Origin: Papio anubis
Lineage: Eukaryota; Chordata; Mammalia; Primates; Cercopithecidae
DNA: 64,000 bases
Direction of reading: 5' to 3'
Assembly: GCF_008728515.1 (NCBI RefSeq)
Contig: NC_044976.1
Span: forward strand, 33,317,376 to 33,381,375
A program made the position numbers and the translations under genes. Positions 24,838-37,100 of this stretch are shown piece after piece (position 1 is the stretch's first letter; each line of letters begins with the position of its first letter). The notes below the pieces were generated by a model, which was not told where the DNA came from, ran no database searches, and saw only the letters and a program-made list of their open reading frames with translations.

Positions 24838-25435
24838 GGCCACCTGCAATGGTTCACGCCTGTAATCCCAGCACTTTGGGAGGCCAAGGTGGGTGGATCA
24901 CCTGAGGGCAGGAGTTTGAGAGCAGCCTGGCCAATGTGGTGAAACCCTGTCTCTACTAAATTACAAAAATTAGTCAGGCGTGTTGGCGCACGCCTATAGT
25001 CCCAGCTACTCGGGAGGCTGAGGCAGGAGAATTGCTTGAACTCGGGAGGTGGAGGTTGCAGTGAGCCGAGATTACACCGCTGCACTCCAGCCTGGGTGAC
25101 AGAGCAAGATTCGGTCTCAAAAAAAAAAAAAAAAGTAAAAGGGCCGGTGTGGTGGCTCCCACCTGTAATCCCAACACTTTGGGAGGCTCAGGGGGGAGAA
25201 TCACTTGAGCCCAGAAGTTCAAGACCAGCCTGGGCAGCACAGTGAGACCCATCTCTACAAAATAAAAATATTAGCCAGGCGTGGTGGTGCATGCCTGTGG
25301 TTCCAGATACTTGGGGGACTAAGGCAGGAAGATCACTTGAGCTGGGGAAGTCGAGGCTGCAGTGAGCTGTGATCATGCCACTGCACTGTAGCCTGGGCAA
25401 CAGAGTGAGACCCCTGCCTCAAAAAAAAAAAAAAA
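24838..25435 (+). repeat. Two forward Alus
   Basis: Alu 24838-25135 and Alu 25142-25435. Confidence 0.91.
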
Positions 25436-26039
25436 AGAGAGTGAGACCCTCGTCTCAAAAAATTTTTTAAAAGTTTGAAACAGAAAATAAGAAAACAAAA
25501 TAAACTGGGTGTATATCATCAGGATGATCTTTAGTTTTTTCCAGCAGTCCTTGTGGTACTACCACCGTTTTGTTAAATTCACCAGCCAAAGGTTTTTATT
25601 TTGTCTTAATATTTGATGAAAAGAAACTCCTGGTTCCAAACCAATATGTAAATGGAGAGTACCTAAGACATAAGATAAAATATTGATAAATTCTCAGATG
25701 CAAGAATTCTTCTTCTTTAGGTCTTGCCAAAGGAGAAGTCATCACACAAATGTTTTTTTTACTGCTCAGTTCAAAGCCCTTTTCTCAGACACAGACTGGC
25801 TTCCTTTGTTCCCCTTTTCTCTTGATGCAAGTCAGCTTTCCAATCCATTGTGATCACTACCACAGAATCTGTCATTCAGGTGTTTTTTCCCTCTCCATGC
25901 CACAGTCTCAGGGTAGAACCCAGTCTGAAGGCACCCTTCCTCACTGTCCTGAAAGACAATCACCAGTCCCTTTTTCTTTAGGAATTGAGACACATCTAAT
26001 CACTTTAAGGAAAGAGAAAGGATGTAAGTGTTCCAACCA
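25436..26039. other. Unassigned intergenic sequence
   Basis: No recognisable gene. A 127-codon forward frame (25750-26133) has no familiar domain and runs into an LTR-like repeat, so I treat it as chance. Confidence 0.35.
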
Positions 26040-26245
26040 TCTCAGCAGAGTTGTCAGACATGCGAGAGAAGTAGCCATCTTGAACTTGGACACCAATAGC
26101 CTTCAGAAGACTTTAGACCTGGCCTCCCTCTGACCTGGAGCTGCCTGGCTGAGCCCAGCCAATCCTCAAAAAAATAATGAGTTGTCTAAAGCCACTGAGT
26201 TTAGGGGTAATGTGTTAGGAAGCAATAGGTAACTGAACTAGAGGT
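26040..26245 (+). mobile_element. MLT1-like MaLR LTR end
   Basis: Ends with gttgtctaaagccactgag, gtaatgtgttaggaagcaat, aactgaacta, typical of MLT1 3' ends. Confidence 0.55.
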
Positions 26246-26319
26246 AGTGCTAAGAAACAGACCACAGCAAAGCAGGGGATAAAACCAGTGAGGAAGTGAT
26301 TGTAATAATCCAGGTGCTC

Positions 26320-26425
26320 TCAGTGCTTCTTGTTAAAGGATTCCCACTGCTGTTCAGATACAGTTCAAAATACTTAGCATGGCCTACATGGCCTTTTATG
26401 ATCTCACCTGTGCCTATAAGACCTC
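26320..26425 (+). repeat. L2 fragment
   Basis: Contains aaaatacttagcatggccta, catggccttttatgatctca, a standard L2 string. Confidence 0.65.
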
Positions 26426-26937
26426 CTCTTTTGTTTTTTTGAGATGGAGTCTCACTCTGTCGCCCAGGCTGGAGGGCAGTGGCACGATCTTGGCTCACTG
26501 TAACCTCCACCTCCCAGGTTCAAGCAATTCTCCTGCCTCAGCCTTGTGAACAGCTGAAATTACAGGTGTGCGCCACCACGCCACCATGCCCTGCCAAGGC
26601 CTCTTCTTACACCACTCCCAAAGTCTTTTTTCTTTTTTTTTTTTTTTTTTTTTGAGACGGAGTCTTGCTCTGTGCCCCAGGCTGGAGTGCAGTGGCACGA
26701 TCTTGGCTCACTGCAAGCTCCGCCCCCGGGGTTCACGCCATTCTCCTGCCTCAGCCTCCCGAGTAACTGGGACTACAGACGCCCGCCACCATGCCCGGCT
26801 AGTTTTTTGTTATTTTTAAGTAGAGACGGGGTTTCACGGTGTTGGCCAGGATGGTCTCGATCTCCTGACCTTGTGATCCACCTGTCTCGGCCTCCCAAAG
26901 TGCTGGGATTACAGGCTTGAGCCACCGCGCCCGGCCT
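26424..26937 (-). repeat. Alu fragment and AluY
   Basis: Reverse partial Alu 26424-26600, then reverse AluY 26632-26937; the flanks share ccaaagtctttttt. Confidence 0.92.
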
Positions 26938-27074
26938 CCAAAGTCTTTTTTCAATAAAGCTTTACTTAAATATAATTCACACACCTAACAGTTCATCCAT
27001 TTATACAATTTAATCGTTTTCAGTATATTCACAGGTATGTGCATCCATCACCACTCAATTTTAGAATACTTTCC

Positions 27075-27370
27075 TTTTTTTTTATTTGAGATGGAGTCTC
27101 ACACTGTTGCCTAGGCTGGAGTGTAGTGGCTCGATCTTGGCTCACTGTAACCTCTACCTCCTGGGTTCAAGTGATTCTCATGCTTCAGCCTCCAAGTAGC
27201 TGGGATTATAGGCATGCACCACCACACCCAGCTAATTTTTGTATTTTTAGTAGAGATGGGGTTTCACCATGTTGGTCAGGCTGGTCTTGAACTCCTGACC
27301 TCAGGTGATCCACCCACCTCAGCCTCCCAAAGTGTTGGGATTACAGGCATGAGCCATCGTGCCTGGCCTA
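27075..27370 (-). repeat. Alu
   Basis: Reverse Alu in the L1M. Confidence 0.92.
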
Positions 27371-27714
27371 GAATATTTTCATTACCTCAAGAAGAAACTC
27401 TGCATCATTCAGCTATGATCCACCTATATTATTCCCCATCACTCTCTCAGCCACTTCCACTCATCGACTTTGTCTCTGTAGATTTCCATGTTCTGGCCAT
27501 TTCATGTGAATACAATATGTGGTCTTTTGTGACTGGCTTCTTTCACTTAGCATGTTTTCAAGCTTTATTCATATTATGGCATGTTATCAGTACTTCATTC
27601 CTTGTTATGGATTAATAATATTCCATTATTTTAATCCATGTTATGGATTAAAAATATTACATTTTGTTTATCAGTCGATGGACATTTGGGTTGTTTCTAC
27701 CTTTTAGTTATCAT

Positions 27715-28022
27715 TATTATTATATTATTATCATTGAGACAGGGTCTCACTCTGCCACCTCAGCTGGAATGCAGTGGCACAATCACAGCTCACTGCAGCC
27801 TCGACTTCCTAGGCTCAAGTGTTCCTCCCACCTCACGCTCCTGAGTAGCTGGGACTACAGGTACAGTGCCACCATGCCTGGGTAATTTTTGTTTTTTTTG
27901 TAGAGATAGGGTTTCACCATGCTGCCCAGGCTAGCTACTCCCAAACTCTGGGGCTCAAGCAACTCTCCTGCCTTGGCCTCCCAAAGTGCTGGGATTACCG
28001 ATGTGAGCCACCAAGCCTGGCC
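27715..28022 (-). repeat. Alu
   Basis: Diverged reverse Alu (AluJ-like ctcactgcagcctcgac). Confidence 0.9.
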
Positions 28023-28224
28023 CTTTTGGCTATTCATGCTGTTATAAACATCTGCATACAAGTTATTAAGCAAATATGTTTTCGTTTCTCTTGGGCATTG
28101 GAATTGCTGGGTCACATGGTGACTCTATGTTTATTTGCCGAATTGCAAGACTGCTTTCCAACATGGCTGCACCAGTTTACATTTCCACCAGTGGTATATG
28201 AGGGTTTCCGTTTCTGCCCCCTGC

Positions 28225-28517
28225 TCCCCTGGCCCAAGACGGAGTCTCACGCTGTCACCCAGGCTGGAGTGCAGTGGCACGATCTCGGCTCACTACAAAC
28301 TCCACCTCCCAGGATAAAATGATTCTCCTGCCCCAGCCTCCCAAGTAGCTGGAATTACAGGCACGCACCACCACACCTGGCTAATTTTGTATTTTCAGCA
28401 GAGTCGGAGTTTTGCCATGTTGGCCAGGCTAGTCTTGAACTCCTGACCTCAAGTGACCCACCCACCTTGGCCTCCCAAAGTGCTGGTTTTACAAGCATGA
28501 GCCACCATGCCTGGTCT
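28225..28517 (-). repeat. Alu
   Basis: Reverse Alu in the L1M. Confidence 0.9.
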
Positions 28518-28647
28518 TGATTCTAGCCTTTCTAGTGATTGTAAAGTGGTTTTGATTGGATTTCCCTATGACTAATAATGTCTAGCATCTTTTTATGTGC
28601 TTATTAGCCACTTACTAATCTTCCTTGAGAAATATCTATTCACCTTC

Positions 28648-29255
28648 TTTGCCTTTTTCTTTTTGAGATGGAGTCTCACTCCATCACCCAGGCTGGAGTG
28701 CACTACAACCTCCACCTCCTGGGTTTAACCAATTCTCTTGCCTCAGCCTCCCAAGTAGCTGGGATTACAGGTACCAGCCACCACACCTGGCTAATTTTTT
28801 GTATTTTTAGTAGAGTCAAGAGTTTCACTATGTTGGTCAGGCTTGTCTCGAACTCCTGGCCTCAAGTGATCTGCCTGCCTTGGCCTCTCAAAGTGCTGGG
28901 ATTACAGGCATCAGTGCCTATGTCTTAAGTGTGTTTATTAAATATTCTTATTTTTTTCATTTTTTTGAGACAGGGAGACAGGGTCTTGCTCTGTCACCAG
29001 GCTGGAGTGCAGTGGTGCTATTACAGTTCACTGCAGCCTCAACCTTTTGGGCTCAAGGGATCCTCCCACCTCAGCCTCCTGAATAGCTGGCACTACAAGT
29101 GGGTGTCACCACATGCACCTTATTTTTAAATTTTTTTGTAGAGTCAGGGTCTTGCCATGTTGTGCAGGATGGCTTTGAACTCCTGGCCTCAAGTGATCCT
29201 CCTGCCTGAGCCTCCCAAAGTGCTGGGATTATAGGCACGAACCACCAGGCCCAGC
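28648..29255 (-). repeat. Two reverse Alus
   Basis: Alu 28648-28912 (internal deletion) and AluJ-like 28958-29255. Confidence 0.9.
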
Positions 29256-29860
29256 CAGTCCTAAGTATTCTTTATATATTCTACATACAAGTCCCTTATC
29301 AGCTGCATGATTTGCAAATATTTATGGGTTTTGTTCTCATATTGAGGGCTTCAATCCATTTTTCAATTTTTGTATATGGTGTGAGGTGGGGTCTAACTTT
29401 ATTATTTTACATGTGGCTACCTTGTTTCCCAGCACCACTTGTTGAAAAGACCATTATTTCTCCATCGGATTTTGGTACCCTTGTTGAAAATCAGCTGACC
29501 ATATGCGTGAGCGTTTATTTCTGGACTCTCAATTCTATTACTGTAAGTCTATGCTTGTGCTAATACAACAGCCTTGATTACCATTGCTTCATAGTAAGTT
29601 TTGAAATCAGAAATGTGAATTCGACTTTGTTCAAGATTTGTTTCCAAGATTGTTTTGGCTATTCTGGCTGTTAAAATTCTATGTGATTTTTACAATCAGT
29701 TTATCAATTTCAAGAAATCAGCTAGGACTATGCTGAAATCTGTAGCCTACTAGTTTGTGAAGTATTACCATGTTAACAATGTTGTTATGGAATATTTCCC
29801 CAATTATATGTGTTCTTTCCACAATTTCTTTTCCTCTCAATCTTTTAGTTATTTCAATAG

Positions 29861-30339
29861 TGCTGTGCTGCTTCAAGTCTGTTTAGAACTAAACCTGTTT
29901 TAGATACAAAACATTATGTGCCATTTTGTTAAAATGTGGGCTTTGCCATGTTTTAAGTTCTAGGCTTCTCCACCCTTAAAGACTATTGTTCTGGAACACC
30001 TGAGTGAGGTATTGCCAAGTACTTAACATACCAACTAATCAACAACCCTGCTAAGCAGCAATTCTTGGACTTAATTCTACTTACCATTTGAGGTTAAGTA
30101 CACTTGCAACAAATGAATGGCCTCTCCTGGGACTTCCATGCCATTCAGTACTTAGGCTCTTTCTAATTGTTCCCTATGGACTACATGATCTGAAAGTTAA
30201 ATTTCCTCCCTTGCTATCAAAAAACTGCTAATCAGGCTCTTCTAATTACATGGTATACTAAGGGAAACATCCTTTTTGCCTGTGAACCTTGGTCACTGGT
30301 AGACTTGAAAATACCACATGCTCCTTTTGCACCCTTAGG
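29861..30339. other. Unassigned intergenic sequence
   Basis: I see no gene or named repeat. Confidence 0.3.
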
Positions 30340-30475
30340 CACTGCTAAATGTTTTGCATCATTTTCTCTCAATGACCCTGTGAAAAAGGTGTTTTGCAGA
30401 TGAGCAAACTACAACTAAACAAATTTGTGAGATAATACAGCTAGGCAAATTGCAGAAATAATGTATTAATTCTGG
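30340..30475 (+). repeat. MIR fragment
   Basis: Contains caatgaccctgtgaaaaagg, gcagatgagcaaact, acagctaggcaaatt, matching the MIR core in order. Confidence 0.65.
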
Positions 30476-30583
30476 TAGTATGATCTCACATACCCCTAAC
30501 CAGTACAATATACTTCATATTGTTTTTGCCTTGAGATCCACAAGGCTTCAGACCCACAGGGAAAACTAAGTATTAACAGAATT

Positions 30584-31204
30584 GAGCCACCGGGTGCGGT
30601 GCTGTAATCCCAGCACTTTTGGGAGGCCGAGGCAGGCGGATCACAAGGTCAGGAGATTGAGACCATCCTGGCTAACACGGTGAAAACCCCATCTCTACTA
30701 AAAATACAATAAATTAGCTGGGCGTGGTGGCAGGCGCCTGTAGTCTCAGCTACTCGAGAGGCTGAGGCAGAATGGCGTGAACCCAGGAGGTGGAGCTTGC
30801 GGAGAGCCCACATTGCACCACTGCACTCCAGCCTAGGCGACAGAGCCACTGGGTCTCAAAAACAAAACAAAACAAAACAAAAAACCCAGAATTGAGCCCA
30901 ATGACTCCAAGAAGATTCTTTTTTTTTTTTTTTTTTGGGACAGAGTCTCGCTCTGTCGCCCAGGCTGGAGTGCAGTGGCGCGATCTCGGCTCACTGCAAG
31001 CTCCGCCTCCCGGGTTCACGCCATTCTCCTGCCTCAGCCTCCCGAGTAGCTGGGACTACAGGCGCCCACAACCGCGCCCGGCTAATTTTTTGTATTTTTA
31101 GTAGAGACGGGGTTTCACCGTGGTCTCGATCTCCTGACCTTGTGATCCGCCCGCCTCGGCCTCCCAAAGTGCTGGGATTACAGGCGTGAGCCACCGCGCC
31201 CGGC
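30584..31204. repeat. Inverted Alu pair, each with its own target duplication
   Basis: Forward Alu 30590-30887 flanked by agaattgagcc, and reverse AluY 30916-31204 flanked by aagaagattctt. Confidence 0.94.
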
Positions 31205-31590
31205 AAGAAGATTCTTGATTTGGGTGTAAGCTGACCTATTTAAAAAATACAAAGCATGAAAAAAATTGACCAGATCTTGGTCTTATTCCTGGGAGTAACT
31301 GTACACAGCTTCTCAAATTTCATGGGATGAGTGGATGATGTACCTTAACTCTTCCTTTGTGGCTATTTCAAATAATCTCAAGCAAACCTAAATTTTTTTG
31401 CTCAACTGAAGCAAAACAATTGTCTGAAATTCTGCAACATTAGTAATGAGGCCCCAAATTAAAGTCCACAGGTAAACACAGCAACACAAATACCTTTAAG
31501 CGTGAGCCTCAGATCTCATCCTGATCCTGAACAAATGCTTTAGTGAGCGCTTGCTTTGGCAGAACATACTGTAAAACTGGAACGTTTTGT
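31205..31590. other. Unassigned intergenic sequence
   Basis: I see no gene or named repeat. Confidence 0.3.
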
Positions 31591-31912
31591 GTGAGGCCGA
31601 GCGCAGTGGCTCACACCTGTAATCCCAGCACTTTTGGGAGACGAGTTGGACAGATGACCTGAGGTCAGGAGTTTGAAACAAGCCTGCCCAACATGGTGAA
31701 ACCTCGTCTCTACTAAAAATTTAAAAATTAGCTGGGTGTGGTGGTGCACACCTGTAATCGCAGCTACTTAGGAGGCTGAAGTAAAATTGCTTGAACGCGG
31801 GAGGTAGAGGTTGCACTGAACCTTTTGAGATGGTGCCACCGTACTCCAGCAATCTGGGCAAGAGGGAGACTTAGTCTCCAAAAAAAAAAAAAAAAAAAAA
31901 AAAACCCAAATA
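31591..31912 (+). repeat. Alu
   Basis: Forward Alu with an A25 tail. Confidence 0.9.
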
Positions 31913-32137
31913 AAAAAAAATTAGTGTACGAGACTAACAGCTTGGCAAGTTTTGGTATAAGGTCTCCAAGAGTGAAGGGGACAGGTAATTTGTCTACAAT
32001 TTCTACTAAGCAGTTTTTATAGTCAATTCCAGATTTTTCCTTACATTTAGATATTCTCAAAAATTACCCAGATCACACTCCATTATCAAATTTTGACTTC
32101 CAGAAATTGACAGCCCTTCATTACTACTCAGGTCAAT

Positions 32138-32430
32138 CAAACCACAGTAGAGTCCTCCCTTGTCTGCAAGGAGATACGTTCCAAGATCCCCCCACAGTGG
32201 ATACCCAAAACCACAAATGGTACCAAAGCCTGGCCTAGCCTACATGGCCTTTTTTTTTTTCTTGGATGGCAAATAGCATATTCAGCATGAATATACTGTA
32301 TCCAACATTCCCAGTATCCCATCCAAGGTGGGAAGGACAGGATGCCTCTCAGAAAAGCACACAATTTAAAAATTAATAACTCTGAGATTGTGGTTAACCA
32401 TGGTTGCAGATAAGGGGATATGACTATATT
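32138..32430. mobile_element. Tigger-like DNA transposon remnant
   Basis: Ends look like inverted copies: cagtagagtcctcccttgtc at the left and gcagataaggggatatgact at the right, with gatacgttccaagatcccc inside. Family name is tentative. Confidence 0.45.
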
Positions 32431-32829
32431 GTTATTTGACTATGCTTGTTTGTGAAGCGATGTGTGACTATCTCATAACCATCATCTGATAGTTTGCACA
32501 CACAGAAGTTGGAAATACAAAATGCTATGTCTGAAATCCAATCAAGGAGAAGTATGTAGGTAGTAATTGCTAAATTATAACATGCTAATTTTAGAAATAA
32601 AAATTACAGAGTGAAGGCAAATATCTAAAAAGGACCATAAAAATTGATCAGTAATTGAGACTGAGAGCAGCACTGCCAAGTCACAATAGGATCCTGAATT
32701 ATACTTAATCTGGTTCTGTGTCTGTAATACAGACTTTTTTTAAAAAAAATGTCACTTTGAATACGTTGAAGTCAGGAAAATTCTAGAAAATAAATGAGTA
32801 CTAAAAAAAACAAAAACAAAACCATAGGA
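32431..32829. other. Unassigned sequence beyond the inferred SFPQ 3' end
   Basis: AT-rich and unique-looking; no gene recognised. Confidence 0.3.
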
Positions 32830-32924
32830 TAATTAGGATAATGTCTTTATTAATGAGAATGAAACGTTCATTCCTCCTTCCACTCCTTCTTGTTGGTTTT
32901 CTGGACACAGCTCACCTGATCCTG
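32830..32924 (-). other. SFPQ: Candidate distal terminal exon of SFPQ
   Basis: A possible acceptor (ccctttaattag, or the adjacent cag) lies near 32921-32926, followed by about 75 nt and an AATAAA on the minus strand at 32846-32851. A cleavage site near 32830 would give a transcription unit of about 17 kb once the false duplication is removed, which agrees with the span I recall for the human gene. The acceptor choice is uncertain. Confidence 0.4.
32846..32851 (-). terminator. SFPQ: Candidate distal poly(A) signal AATAAA
   Basis: TTTATT on the plus strand reads AATAAA on the minus strand. It is the only AATAAA I see on that strand shortly beyond the 33.4-kb candidate exon. Confidence 0.4.
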
Positions 32925-33037
32925 CTAATTAAAGGGTATGATTACTCCAAAGGATACAAGAATCAGAGTTACCAAATTCTCAAACATAACATTATATAAC
33001 TGTCAAGTGAACTAATACCAAAGAAATCTTATTAATT

Positions 33038-33335
33038 GGCCAGGCATGGTGGCTCATGCCTGTAATCCCAGCACTTTGGGAGGCCAAGGAGGGCGGATCA
33101 TGAGGTCAGGAGATCGAGACCATCCTGGCTAACACGGTGAAACCCCATCTCTACTAAAAATCAGCTGGGCGTGGTGGTGGGTGCCTGTAGTCCCAGCTAC
33201 TCGGGAGGCCGAGGCAGGAGAATCGCTTGAACCCAGGAGGTAGAGGTTGCAGTGAGCCAAGATCGCACCATTGCACTCCAGCCTGGGCAACAAGAGTGAA
33301 ACTCCGTTTCAAAAACAAAAAAATAAATAAATAAA
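33038..33335 (+). repeat. AluY
   Basis: Forward Alu with a (TAAA)n tail, lying between two candidate SFPQ 3' exons. Confidence 0.93.
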
Positions 33336-33421
33336 GGTTCCCACATTAGTATTATTTTTGTTCCACCCAAGCGCCTTTCTTTCTGAAGACAGTTTAACAG
33401 GCTAAGAATCATTCAACTTAC

Positions 33422-33506
33422 CTAGAAACGTTGTCAGTCTAACTGCTTGTGGCTTCCCTCCTTGATTGGCTCACGCTGTGTGATGTCTTGAGAAGTATCT
33501 ATCCAC
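33422..33506 (-). other. SFPQ: Candidate SFPQ 3' UTR exon downstream of the alternative exon
   Basis: An 85-nt segment with a good minus-strand acceptor (ttttttgttatag) and a strong ctag/gtaagt donor (GT at 33420-33421). It lies 596 nt beyond the donor at 34103. It would be non-coding after the TGA at 34127. Predicted from splice motifs alone. Confidence 0.5.
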
Positions 33507-33524
33507 CTATAACAAAAAATGTAA

Positions 33525-33742
33525 CTTACTCACTGCAGCCTCAATCTCCCAGGATCAAGCAATCCTCCCACCTCAGCCTCCAAGGGAGCTGGGACCACAG
33601 GCACACACCATCACACCTGGCTATTTTTTTTTTCTGTAGAGACATGGGCTCACTATTTTGCCCAGGCTGGGCTCAAGCAATCCTCCTGCTTCTGCCTCCC
33701 AAAGTGCTAGGAATGTAGGTGTAAAGCCATCATGCCTGACCT
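33525..33742 (-). repeat. Alu fragment
   Basis: Reverse partial Alu, lacking its A-tail side, ending catgcctgacc. Confidence 0.85.
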
Positions 33743-34102
33743 TCTCCTACATTTTCTTTACATCTTAAGTGTAAGTAAAAAAAGAATTATGGGAATTTTA
33801 GATAGAGTCTAAAATTGAATTGAGTATCGAGAATATGGCCTTTCCACTTAAGTCAAGCTTTCTTTTCTGTTCTATGATTGTTATATAACCATCCACCATT
33901 TTTGAATTATACTGTTTGACATTTGTTTAATGCCTCTCACTTGCTTTCTCACATACATCCCTATTTTCAAACCAAAATACAGAGATATTACCTTAGAAAA
34001 GGTAAACATCTCAAATACCAAAATTTCACCCCACATATCTAAATGAAATTATTTAAATCAAACTCAAAAGCCTCTAGGGTTAAGATTTCTAAGGAAACTT
34101 AC

Positions 34103-34150
34103 TTCATGTGAACGAGCACTCCAGTATCAGCCAACATCAATCATTCTTAC
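34103..34150 (-). CDS. SFPQ: SFPQ alternative 3' exon encoding VRMIDVG and stop
   Basis: On the minus strand, a T-rich tract and cattattctttag acceptor precede GTA AGA ATG ATT GAT GTT GGC TGA. The TGA is at 34127-34129 and a perfect gtaagt donor follows 34103. Joined in phase after exon 9 (residue 662) it gives a 669-residue protein. This matches the short SFPQ isoform as I recall it: 669 aa, with 663-669 replaced. The intron from exon 9 is 8989 nt, fitting the roughly 9-kb SFPQ intron reported as retained in ALS models. The stop lies upstream of at least one further candidate junction, so the transcript may be an NMD target. Confidence 0.8.
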
Positions 34151-37100
34151 CTAAAGAATAATGAGAAAAAGTTAATATAAAAGACAAGGGTATAAAAATA
34201 AAGGTCTGAAAATGCTAGTCAACTTCAAAATTTAAAGAGTAAAATTCCAGAGATAAAGACTGGGGGTAAGTTACAGCATTAAAAAAAAATAGGAAGAAAC
34301 TTCATGGGGGGGGAAATCTAAAATTATTCTTACATAAAATAAGTAGACACCTGAATTAGAATGAAAACTGCATTTTCTTTAAAATGTAAAAGCCTAACTC
34401 TTATTTTCACCAGTCTGAGCACAAGTTTGACTGCAACCCAAAATATACTATCCCTTATGTGAAGGTATGTGACAACGTTGACCTCACCAAATGAGTTTTA
34501 ACATCAGCTCTTTTTTCATATGAAAGCACATATCCTGCTCCCCATTCAAGTATGTCTTCCATTGTCAGGCGGGCTGACCACCTTCAGCAGGAGTCCTCCA
34601 AGAGTGCCCAACTCCCCTTCCCACAGTACACAATGCTGCAGTAGTTGTCCTGCAATCCTTTGTATTTACCTCATTCTTTCCCGTCTAAGTCCTCACTGAG
34701 TTTTAAAGTTAGGGCCGGAAAAGCTATGCCTTACTGGGACAGCAAGGAACCAATTATTTTCTGAGGAAGAAGACATTCATTCACCTTCACTATATGCCTG
34801 GCAGGGCCACAGTGCACAAAACAAAGATCAGCCTTCATTCAAGTTCCAGGTTTTTCTTCCTCCCTGAATGATTACTGCAAAGGGTATATGAAATAAGAGT
34901 TCCCTGTTGCACATGTACCATCCATAAGGGATACTATATCGTTTTGCATTCTTCCCCCCATTCTCCATATTATCCTATCCTACGTCCAAGCCCTTTTCAC
35001 TCTCAAAAAAAAAAAAAAAAAATCAATCTTTTTTTTCAGCACTGGTGTTGAAAAGCAACGCTTTTATGGTTTAATGGTTTACCAGCAACTGTTGAGATTT
35101 CCAGTTGAGTCTTAAAAATTGCCAATCATTATCTAGCAGCAATGACAGATGATTAGGAGCAGTCAAATCCTCTGAATTCTTTCCCTAATAGGCAGCCATT
35201 TGAGAACTGCACTAGCTGACATCACTAAAACATTATCAGCTAAAGCCAAAACCAAATAAAGGCCCAGAACAACATCCTGGCTCTCTAAAACCTGTCCAAA
35301 ATCATTAAGGGAAAGGCAGTAAATGCAGGACTGTGGATCATGTCACTGCAGCTGACAATGATTAACAATAGGAGACATGCAACCCCCATTAAGGTTAAAA
35401 GTCCAAAACCAGTCACACGCATCTCTTTATTGGGGAAAAGTGAGACTATTATGCATTCTTGGTAGGTCTGCAACCTTGCATGAAGAGCACCCATTGCATT
35501 TCTTTCATCTTTCAGAAAGCACCGGTATCTGTTCCAAGGGCCTAACAGTACGAAAATACATTCTGGCATCACACCTCTGAACCCAAGACTGCTCTCATTA
35601 AAAATAATTTTGGTTTGTAACAAGATTATGAAATACAATGCAAGCACCTCAGTATAGCATTATTACTGAAACCCACTTAATTCCCAGCTTTTTGACTGAG
35701 TTTTTGTAAAAAACCCACTGCACTAAGATTCACAATTCATTGATAGATACAAATTAAAGCTAGTAAGAACACACTAACGTCACAAGTTTCTCATTCTAAA
35801 GTGCAAAAGCCTAATCATCTTAAAGTGAACAGGATAAGGCAAAATTAACCCCCCACCCCAATGAAGTTCCTGAAGTCCATATATTATAGCAAGTACATTC
35901 TCTAAAAATTGTTACTGACTGGTTAAGAAATAGGCCTGAGTTTTTATTTCTAACACCCAATCACTAAACCACGGCAGCAAGCACTGGCCACCGATTTAAT
36001 GGATTACGACACAGGAAACCCCAATCAGGGTTCTATGTAACTTAGTGATACTCATGTCACTAATATTGAGCATTATACTTGATCTGCATTATATTATTGA
36101 TATGCAGAAGCTAAACTAGTCATCATTTGCTCTTTCATCAGTAGAGTCCAAAGTCGTTGGCTTGAATGGACTACATGTTAAAAGTACAAGTCTGTCCCCA
36201 CCTTGTGAATTGCTTGCCAACGAGCAAGCTCTTTTTCTTGATACACAGAAGAAAATTATCATAGTCATGAAGGTTTCATCAGCATTTATGCAAAGTAAAC
36301 CGCTTTCCAGTTACAGAGCAGAAACATTATAAATGAAAGCTGTCTCTCATGTATGCTAGCTAAAAACCAGTTCAGAGACCAAAAAGTTGAAGTGAGGTCT
36401 GGAACAACAGTTGATGCAAAGTCCTAAGCAACAGAAGAAGTGCTTTTGAAGACTTAGGTTTTCTTGTAAACATTTTGGACTATAACATCACATCCCTAAA
36501 GCTAAGGGAACCAAATTCAAAAAGCTACTCTGAACATATGCAGTCACCCTACAGAAACGACGATGTCTTATGATTGGGAATGATTCCCAAAATGTATTCG
36601 ACTGTAGTCAAGTCAATGTTCCACACCACCTTCCCCCAGGTTTAGAGTATAGACATATTTAGACAAGTCCCATAACTTGAACTATTCACATTAGATTCCC
36701 ATCTAAGCCCAAGTTAGTAACAATGGTGTTTTCATGAAGCCCATGTTTCTAAAAATTTTAAATCGCATTACAAAAAAACCTGTACTTTCAGTTCATCTCA
36801 ACTCGTAGAATTACCAAGATTGCATACTGAAATTACTGATATTGCCGATCTATGGGCAGGTCAGTTTGCTACAATAAAGACTAATTATCACATGCTATAC
36901 GGCCCATATCAAGGTGCTAAAAGCACCCTAGTTCCCACGTAGAGTTTAGTTCCCTCTCCCCCACACCACTGATGTGTTCCATGTTATCTTCAGTTACAAT
37001 GCAACTAAAGGAAACCACACAATTGAGTCAGATATACCAAAGAATCAAGTTTGCACTTTTTATCTGAGAACTGCAACAGCACTGAATTCTGCCTAACAAA

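Larger units (their letters stand above)
26945..29860 (-). mobile_element. Antisense L1M, interrupted by Alus
   Basis: Antisense L1M pieces at 26945-27070 (agtatattcacagg, catccatcacca), 27372-27714, 28023-28220, 28520-28645, 28915-28950 and 29257-29860 (accacttgttgaaaagacca, cttgattaccattgcttcat). No intact frame. Confidence 0.85.

Noticed and set aside
25750..26133. A 127-codon forward frame near an MLT1-like repeat
   Set aside because: No recognisable domain, and it enters an LTR-like repeat; treated as chance.
35285..35647. A 120-codon minus-strand frame in the Alu-poor SFPQ 3' region, hydrophobic near its end
   Set aside because: It matches no family I know, lies in intronic or UTR sequence, and is short enough to occur by chance in AT-rich DNA. 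Codon-level conservation would be needed to revive it.
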